23,819 nt of DNA, from positions 40,418-64,236 of the forward strand of contig NW_005179350.1 of NCBI RefSeq assembly GCF_000350225.1, given 5' to 3'. Numbering within the stretch: position 1 is the stretch's first letter; every line of letters starts with the position of its first letter. A program made the translations under genes and the position numbers. Source of the stretch: Chondrus crispus. Taxonomy: Eukaryota; Rhodophyta; Florideophyceae; Gigartinales; Gigartinaceae. Below, piece after piece: positions 18,619 through 23,819 of this stretch. The notes below the pieces were generated by a model that saw only the letters and a list, made by a program, of their open reading frames with translations, was not told where the DNA came from and did not search any database.

Positions 18619-19230
18619 CGGTCCTGTAGTATAATCACCCCCAACGACGAGGGGGGTGAGTACTGACAGTTCGGAAAGACCCCGATCGGCGGGAAGACAG
18701 AAGCACGGCCCACCCACGGTACCGAGCACGGGCTCGAGGTAGCGGTGGTAGAGCGGGATCGGGGAGGACGCGCGCACGCGCGAGCGGTTGTACGCCTCGA
18801 CGCCCCGGAGCGGTACTGGGTGACGATCCAGTACCGACGGGCGGAGGCGGAGCCGGCTCGTGGGCGTGCTACGCGCGTCCTCAACCCGCGCGCGGTGCGA
18901 CTCCTAGGTAAAACGGACGGAAGTACCTAAAAGTAAGCGGGCGGACCAAGGTGGAGGATCCTTGACAAGTCCGTGCTTGTCGTCCACCACCGCCGGCGGT
19001 CCGCTCATATTTAATGTACATTGTAGTCTATCATAACTCTACAGTAGTGCCGGTCTACCGACACTGTAACGCTGTCAGCCGGCGGGGCTGACAGTCCACG
19101 TGTAGTACGCGTCCCGTACACGTGGACGACACGTGTGTGCGCGCATGGCTGTAAGGCTCGTTGCCTTACTGTCCCTGATCCAATTCTAATCTAATTTCCG
19201 TTTGGGGTTATACCACATCACCCCCCCTCG
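18619..19230 (+). repeat. Structured LTR-like block, copy 2
   Basis: Homologue of 12792-13490. Stem-loops: CGGTACTGG/CCAGTACCG (18811-18819, 18828-18836); TAGGTA/TACCTA (18905-18910, 18924-18929); three nested stems GCGGACC/GGTCCGC (18941-18947, 18998-19004), GGTGGA/TCCACC (18950-18955, 18983-18988) and GACAAG/CTTGTC (18964-18969, 18976-18981); CTGTCAGC/GCTGACAG (19072-19079, 19087-19094); and GTCCACGTGTA/TACACGTGGAC (19094-19104, 19117-19127). Several stems sit at matching places in copy 1 with different bases, so pairing rather than sequence may be what is kept. It lies upstream of the 762-codon ORF and could be its 5' LTR. Confidence 0.7.
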
Positions 19231-20993
19231 AGTGTGAACGTCCGCGTTCACTCCTGAGGCTTGTAGAATCTGTCCGTCCCACTGCCTGAACCTTCGCCAG
19301 CACCGCTGACGGTGGACAAACTCCCTGGCGCTCTTGCGTCCGTGCGTTTCTGTCATCCGCGATCGCCATTCCCCGTCCGAGTGGTTTTGCGATCGAGGGT
19401 GGCCTTTCCTAGAACTCCTCCTGTGCCCGTCCCTGGATTCTTTTTCCTTCCTGGTCCTACCGACCCACCTTCTCGAGTCCGCGTTGTCCGCCGCCCTCCA
19501 CTGCAGCGGTTTCCAGTTCTGAGTTCCGCAACCAATGTCAGGTTCGGTCCTTCCCAGGTCGACTAACTCAGTCTTACAGCTGCACGACGTGTTGCTCGCG
19601 ATCTCGACGACCCCTTCCCGCCTCTTACGATTGCTCCTGTCCTTCCATCTTGTTCGTTCCTCTTCTCTCTATTCTGAACAATGTATCTGTAGGGGTTTCA
19701 CTCTTGTCAGACCGGGGTAGTGTAATCTCTGCACGGTGGCGTGAGGTGGTGTCTGCTGCGAAAGCAGGGCACGGTGTGCTTGATCGTTCGGGCACGGGAC
19801 GAGGTGCAGGTGGTCGTACTCGGTGCTCGTATGAGCAACTGGTCCTTCCTTCCGTCCGCGCGGTGTCCGGTTTGTGCGAATGGGCGGGCTTTGCTCCTTG
19901 ATACGGATCAGTGTGGCGGTGCCCCCCCGATCCTCGCGACGGCAGTTGTCAACCGGACCGTGGTTGGTGACATCATGCTGTGCTACGCCCATACTGCTCG
20001 TGTGGCTGCGCGTGGCGGAATGCCCCACGCGTGCGAGGGACCGGTCTCCCCTGAGTCGGAGTCTCCGTCGGTCCTTCTCCTCTTCCTAATTATTTTCGAC
20101 GTCGTACGGGGCGGTTGCCTTAGACAAGCGGCGCTCATTCCGGTGTTTTCCGTAAGGCCCCTCGCGTCGCAGAACTAAGCGTCGGAGCCGGTTTTGTCGG
20201 CGTGGTTGTTTGCACCCCGTCCACGCGCGGTGTGTCGTGTGCCTCCTTTCGTGGCCCCGTTTTCCTTCTTCGGCCAACTGCACGCGTGTTCGCAACGACC
20301 AGACCATATTATCTCTCACAGCTGTTCACAGCGCCCCGAAAGCGGCGACCTGCGTGACAATAGCCTCAACACGCATACCCCCTCCTCAGTCAGACCCCTT
20401 CGTGACCGCGCGGCGTATATCAGTCACCGGGTCTCGGGACCCTAGCATTGCCCGAGGAGCCCGTTGGTCCGGAGCGGGGAGAGAGCGTGCTTCCGTCGCG
20501 CACGCCGCAAGAGTCCGAAAGGGGTCCCGGTCCCCTTGGCCTACGGGGCATCCTCTCCGGGGACCCTTGGGCGACGGACTTGCGCATACGCGCTTTCGAC
20601 GAGCGGGGGCGTGGGTTGGCATCGGTGGCCGAGAGGGAGTGGCCGAGGCGGTTGTCCTGTGGTGCACCTCATGAAAGTGCCCCAGCGTGGTGCGCGTTCG
20701 TGCGCGGCGGCGGTTTTCACTCGCCCCGCTGTAGTGCGGGATACGCGGCGGTCCTTACACTGGGCAAGCTCACGCTGCGTGTGCCGTAGGGTGTCCTGTA
20801 AGGCGACGGTTGGCGCATGTCGCGCGCGCGTTCCGCCGATTCCTGAGGTGGCTTGTAGAGCCTTCGCCCTTCGCTCCCGGGACCCCCACCGGCGCCGCTG
20901 GTAGGCAACTCCCGCTCCGCTTCGCGCTGTCCCATTCCTCCTCTTGATAGTCTCGCCCGATCGCCTCCACTCCGTGATATCGGCCGTCCTATC
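19231..20993 (+). other. Long GC-rich leader upstream of the 762-codon ORF
   Basis: About 1.76 kb without a convincing gene. It starts with a C7 run and pyrimidine-rich stretches (19380-19640). Several frames are open by chance because of the composition. One of them (19741-20178) has Cys/His spacing noted separately. Nothing resembling a TGG-initiated primer-binding site was identified directly after the structured block. Confidence 0.4.
19741..20178 (+). CDS. Possible small Cys-rich ORF in the leader (weak)
   Basis: The frame opens with GTG at 19741; an in-frame ATG at about 19831 (MSNWSFLPS) would give 115 residues. It contains CPVC, then C about 16 residues later (DQCGG), then CYAH, a spacing that could bind a zinc ion, and ends with a hydrophobic segment (VLLLFLIIFDVV). 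No family is recognised. In GC-rich DNA an open frame of this size arises easily by chance, so this is only a candidate. Confidence 0.15.
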   Translation: MRWCLLRKQGTVCLIVRARDEVQVVVLGARMSNWSFLPSARCPVCANGRALLLDTDQCGGAPPILATAVVNRTVVGDIMLCYAHTARVAARGGMPHACEGPVSPESESPSVLLLFLIIFDVVRGGCLRQAALIPVFSVRPLASQN

Positions 20994-23282
20994 ATGGCCG
21001 ACTCGACCTCTCTTCCTCCTCCGCCGCCGTCCGCTGGCGGCAGCAAACCCGTGGCGGCGGGCGCGTCCGTCGTCGCGATTCCTTTGCCGCGCGGGGTCGG
21101 GTCATCGAGCGCGTCCCCTGGATCGCAAGGGGACGACATCGCTCTGACCCGTCCGACCCCGCCGGCTCCTCCGGCTTTCCAGAAGTCCCGCTCCCGCACC
21201 ACGACCGTCTCCGTGGAGCTGGTGGCTCCTCCCGTGGGGCCACCAAAACCGGTCATCGCGTTCCGTCCGGCTGCCCAACCGACCTCAGCGGCCGTCGTCC
21301 ATCCCGTTGCGCATCCGGGCGTCGCCCGCGGCTCTGCCGCCCCCGCGGCGGTGGGGGCGGCTCGTGTTCCCGACGATGCATCCTTCGGCCGTCGTACCTC
21401 CGTACCTCACCCCTCTTCCTCCGGTCGGGAGGGGGAGGTGGCCTCAGCCACGCAGTGGTTCGGGGTTCCGTCTTCCGATGTCCCACTGCTCTCTGTCGAC
21501 GAGCTGCAGTACCCTTGGTCACGCCGGGGCCGTTCCGGGATCACCGTGGCGGAGGTGATCTCGTGCGGGTGGCTTCGACCGGATCTCGCCCGCGTGTTTA
21601 AGGTGTACGAGACGGGCGGCCTCGAAGAAGCGTCTTCGGCCCTTCACCGTTTAATGGCCGAAGGGGGCGGGGTCGGCTACCAGCTCCCGGACGAGCTGCC
21701 GGGCGACCGTACATTCGCGTACAGCGTGGCGGAGGTCATCTATGTTGATCGTATGGGGGCGCTCCTGGCCGGGTCGGTGCAGGTAGACCCCCGACGCTTC
21801 GTGCTGTCAGAGGTGGCGGGGCTGTACGTCTCGCCCCGCCCCTACGCCTTCACCAAGCCCCTCGTGGCTCTACAGAAGTCCTCGTGTTCCTTGATGCGGC
21901 TATACGCCGTGGGTTTCGCTCACCACGACTGGTCCGCCTACAGGGGAGAGAACGAGGCGGACGGTCGTGTCATCCCATCTGCCGCCTTCGCGTCCGGGTT
22001 GTCGGTTGGTGATTTTCCCGCTCTCCCCTTGGTCGTGCGGGAGAGCTTTCCGTCGTTGGGGGTACACCCCTTGCTGCCTCCCATTCTGAAACATTTCGGC
22101 ATCGCGTGCGCCGATCCACAGCACCCAGCCCACCCGCGGCTCGCGTACAACTATGAGCGCGAGTGGGCGTGGTCCGTGTGCTGCGCTTTCATGTCGGAGG
22201 TGTGTATGAACAAGCGTGCGTTCGTGCAGCCCGTCCCCACGGTCACGTTCGTGGGGCGCGTCGCGTCGGGCCTTCCCGACGTCGCACTGCATCCATCCGA
22301 CGTCGGCTCTGCTCACGTCCCGTGGACGTTCAACCATGCCATTAGCCTCATGGGCCGGGTCGGAGAGGTCAGTCCTCTGAACCACCGTTCGTGGATGGAC
22401 TATACCACAGGCGCCCGTAGCTCCTTCCTGACGTACGAACCAACCATGGACGCCTTCGCCGCGCGTCCCCGTCCCGTGCCCCCGGCCGTCGGTAACGCGG
22501 AAAGGAGGGCAGGGGTTGGTTCCGAACACCGGCGTGGACGTCGGAAGCGCTACCGGGACCTCGACGCCGTGGGCGGAGACTCCGTTGGTGTCGCCCTGTA
22601 CCCCTCTCGACCGACGCGGGGTGCCGATCACGACCCCGCAGGTGGTCCTGTTCCTTCAGACGCTGTCCTCCCTGTCCCACCACTCGACGCGGTGAGGCAG
22701 GGCGCGCCCCGGGGGCGCCGCATACGTGAGCTGGTGCTTCCCCACGAGGAGCTGATGGTCGCCCCCAAGGTAGTGCTAGCGTTAGGCGTTGCCAGCCGGC
22801 GAGCTTGGACCGTAGGCGGGTTGGTCGATACCCTGGCTGAATGGTTCCTCACTCGGAGTGATGAAGCGCGCGGTCTACGTGACGACCTGGCAACGCGCTC
22901 CGCGGAACTGCAGCGGGTGAACCGGGAGCCAGTGTCCGTGCGCGAGGCGTCCGAGCGCCAAGCCGCGGCCTACGAGCGGGCGGTGTACGATCGCGAACGC
23001 CACCGGTGCGAGCGCGACCGCTTGCGTTTGGCTCAGTCGGCGCCCCTACCAGCTGGTGGCGTTCCTCACGGCCCTGCTACCTCTACCATCCGTGACCCGT
23101 ACGCCGCGTACGGGTCTGACCCTCGCCCGTCCCGAAACTGGGCGAGCGGTGAGAGTATGACTCGTGTCACAATGCCCTCCTTGGCGGACATGGACGCCGA
23201 ATTGCCCCGGCACCCGGGGTACTGTCCTCCGAACAACCGTGGGTCAGGGGCCCGCGTGCCCTCAAACGACGCGAGCGGCTGA
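20994..23282 (+). CDS. Intact 762-codon ORF, unknown, gag-like layout
   Basis: ATG at 20994 (MADSTSLPPPPPSAGG), TGA at 23280-23282. Residues 1 to about 145 are low-complexity Pro/Ala/Ser/Arg. Residues about 150-500 look globular, with aromatic and hydrophobic blocks (TQWFGVPSSDVPLLSVDELQ, VSPRPYAFTKPLVALQKSS, YNYEREWAWSVCCAFMS). Residues about 500-590 are again Pro/Arg-rich with a basic patch (RRGRRKRYRDL). Residues about 605-690 are strongly charged and helical (DEARGLRDDLATRSAELQRV, ERAVYDRERHRCERDRLRL), a likely coiled coil. The tail is Pro/Asn-rich. There is no CCHC knuckle, protease or RT motif. The position downstream of an LTR-like block and before a polypurine tract suggests the structural protein of a retroelement, but this is inference. 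It is the only long unbroken frame in the right half. Confidence 0.65.
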   Translation: MADSTSLPPPPPSAGGSKPVAAGASVVAIPLPRGVGSSSASPGSQGDDIALTRPTPPAPPAFQKSRSRTTTVSVELVAPPVGPPKPVIAFRPAAQPTSAAVVHPVAHPGVARGSAAPAAVGAARVPDDASFGRRTSVPHPSSSGREGEVASATQWFGVPSSDVPLLSVDELQYPWSRRGRSGITVAEVISCGWLRPDLARVFKVYETGGLEEASSALHRLMAEGGGVGYQLPDELPGDRTFAYSVAEVIYVDRMGALLAGSVQVDPRRFVLSEVAGLYVSPRPYAFTKPLVALQKSSCSLMRLYAVGFAHHDWSAYRGENEADGRVIPSAAFASGLSVGDFPALPLVVRESFPSLGVHPLLPPILKHFGIACADPQHPAHPRLAYNYEREWAWSVCCAFMSEVCMNKRAFVQPVPTVTFVGRVASGLPDVALHPSDVGSAHVPWTFNHAISLMGRVGEVSPLNHRSWMDYTTGARSSFLTYEPTMDAFAARPRPVPPAVGNAERRAGVGSEHRRGRRKRYRDLDAVGGDSVGVALYPSRPTRGADHDPAGGPVPSDAVLPVPPLDAVRQGAPRGRRIRELVLPHEELMVAPKVVLALGVASRRAWTVGGLVDTLAEWFLTRSDEARGLRDDLATRSAELQRVNREPVSVREASERQAAAYERAVYDRERHRCERDRLRLAQSAPLPAGGVPHGPATSTIRDPYAAYGSDPRPSRNWASGESMTRVTMPSLADMDAELPRHPGYCPPNNRGSGARVPSNDASG

Positions 23283-23819
23283 CCGCGCGGTCTGGTCGTT
23301 GACCGCACGGGACCCTTCACCCCTCCGTCAACCAGACAATGGAAAAAAAGGGGGAAGGGGGATGACTCGTCGCCGGGTCACAGTAAAATTGCTTTCCTGG
23401 TTACGTGTTCTTTGCGTCGGTCCTCTTCTTCCCATTACCCTTCGCGCGTTGGTATCCTCCGTGGCCAAGCTGGGGTCGACAGGTTGTTTGAGGGCTCTCC
23501 AGGTCCTGCCCGTGATGGGCATGACGGGGAGGTGGGTCGTGAAGCCGAGGCCGCCGTCACGGCGCACGGCCTACTTGGCCGTCTCGTCGCGCGCGCCCTG
23601 ACAGCACTGCGCGGGACGCGAAGCGTTATACTGGTTGCTCACCGTGGTCGTCGGGGCGGGCCGACAGGGGCATGGAGACGTAGAGCGCGAGGCGGCGCGG
23701 GGTTGGGGAGCGCGGTGCGTGTCTGTGGTCGTAGACTGGCGAGCTGGACTCCTCCTCTTGCACACGGCGTGCAAGCGCCCTGTACGACAGCGGTATGCGC
23801 ACGGTGCTGTTCCTCAGGG
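23283..23819. other. Downstream of the 762-codon ORF
   Basis: No gene is supported. A purine run (23339-23361) is followed by TG at 23363, the arrangement that precedes a 3' LTR. A C/T-rich stretch lies at 23415-23450, and an inverted repeat GCACACGG/CGTGC lies near 23760-23770. The bases after 23363 match nothing I can find upstream, so an LTR here is unproven. Confidence 0.4.
23339..23361 (+). promoter_or_regulatory. Polypurine tract candidate
   Basis: A run of purines (ATGGAAAAAAAGG, then GGGAAGGGGGA) lies 57 bases after the stop of the 762-codon ORF and directly precedes TGACTCG. In LTR elements such a tract abuts the 3' LTR. If it is real, the element carries no pol between its gag-like ORF and its 3' LTR. 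Confidence 0.4.

Noticed and set aside
20448..20789. Open frame of 113 codons in the leader
   Set aside because: No ATG at its start, several overlapping frames of similar length, composition-driven.
21900..22631. Minus-strand 243-codon frame
   Set aside because: Antisense to the intact 762-codon ORF, low-complexity, no conserved motif.
23164..23601. Frame overlapping the end of the 762-codon ORF and running past it
   Set aside because: It crosses the polypurine tract and has no recognisable domain; the hydrophobic stretch after ATG 23362 is probably chance.
1..23819. rRNA genes, CRISPR arrays, prokaryotic operons
   Set aside because: No regularly spaced repeats, no rRNA-like conserved blocks, and no ribosome-binding-site-led gene clusters. 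The content is eukaryotic transposons.

Overview
This window looks like a transposon-rich, gene-poor piece of a eukaryotic genome. The host is most likely an oomycete (Phytophthora/Peronosporales-like) or a related protist. That assignment rests on family resemblance of the Ty3 chromovirus pol (WLDD reverse transcriptase box, C-terminal chromodomain), the copia fragment and the pogo/jerky-like DDE transposase, so it is an inference. There are no prokaryotic operons, rRNA, convincing tRNA or CRISPR arrays.

Left part (1-7449): a moderate-GC locus with two unrecognised reading frames. ORF1 (open 89-1318) overlaps the start of ORF2 in another frame. ORF2 is split by a 5,385-bp Ty3/gypsy chromovirus (1360-6744) with 228-bp LTRs that differ at one base and a 5-bp target duplication (AACTT). 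Removing the element restores an open frame across the junction. The element is young by its LTRs but broken: a frameshift in gag, a TGA inside integrase and a TAG before the chromodomain.

7450-8950: a decayed Ty1/copia 3' end on the minus strand. A 364-bp solo LTR (7801-8164, TG...CA, target duplication GTCTG) is inserted in it; removing it brings the copia residues back together.

9-12.6 kb: GC-rich sequence with a broken, proline-rich, gag-like coding region (9967-12291). Its frame changes several times, once because of a 34-bp tandem duplication. 12.8-13.5 kb: a structured LTR-like block, clearly homologous to a second block at 18.6-19.2 kb. Both hold the same series of stem-loops and are rich in ACACGTGT palindromes. 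13.5-16.6 kb: an AT-rich and repeat-bearing leader, then a degenerate Ty3-type gag (15276-16635). 17.15-18.32 kb: a minus-strand DDE transposase pseudogene with only two nonsense changes.

Right part (19.2-23.8 kb): a long GC-rich leader followed by an intact 762-codon ORF (20994-23282) of unknown family. It has a proline-rich N-terminus, a globular middle and a charged C-terminus, and a polypurine tract lies just after it. The two structured blocks and the two GC-rich ORFs may be parts of one poorly known family of gag-only or very large LTR elements. This is the most novel material in the window. Apart from the unidentified ORF1/ORF2 pair and the 762-codon ORF, everything coding here is broken mobile DNA.
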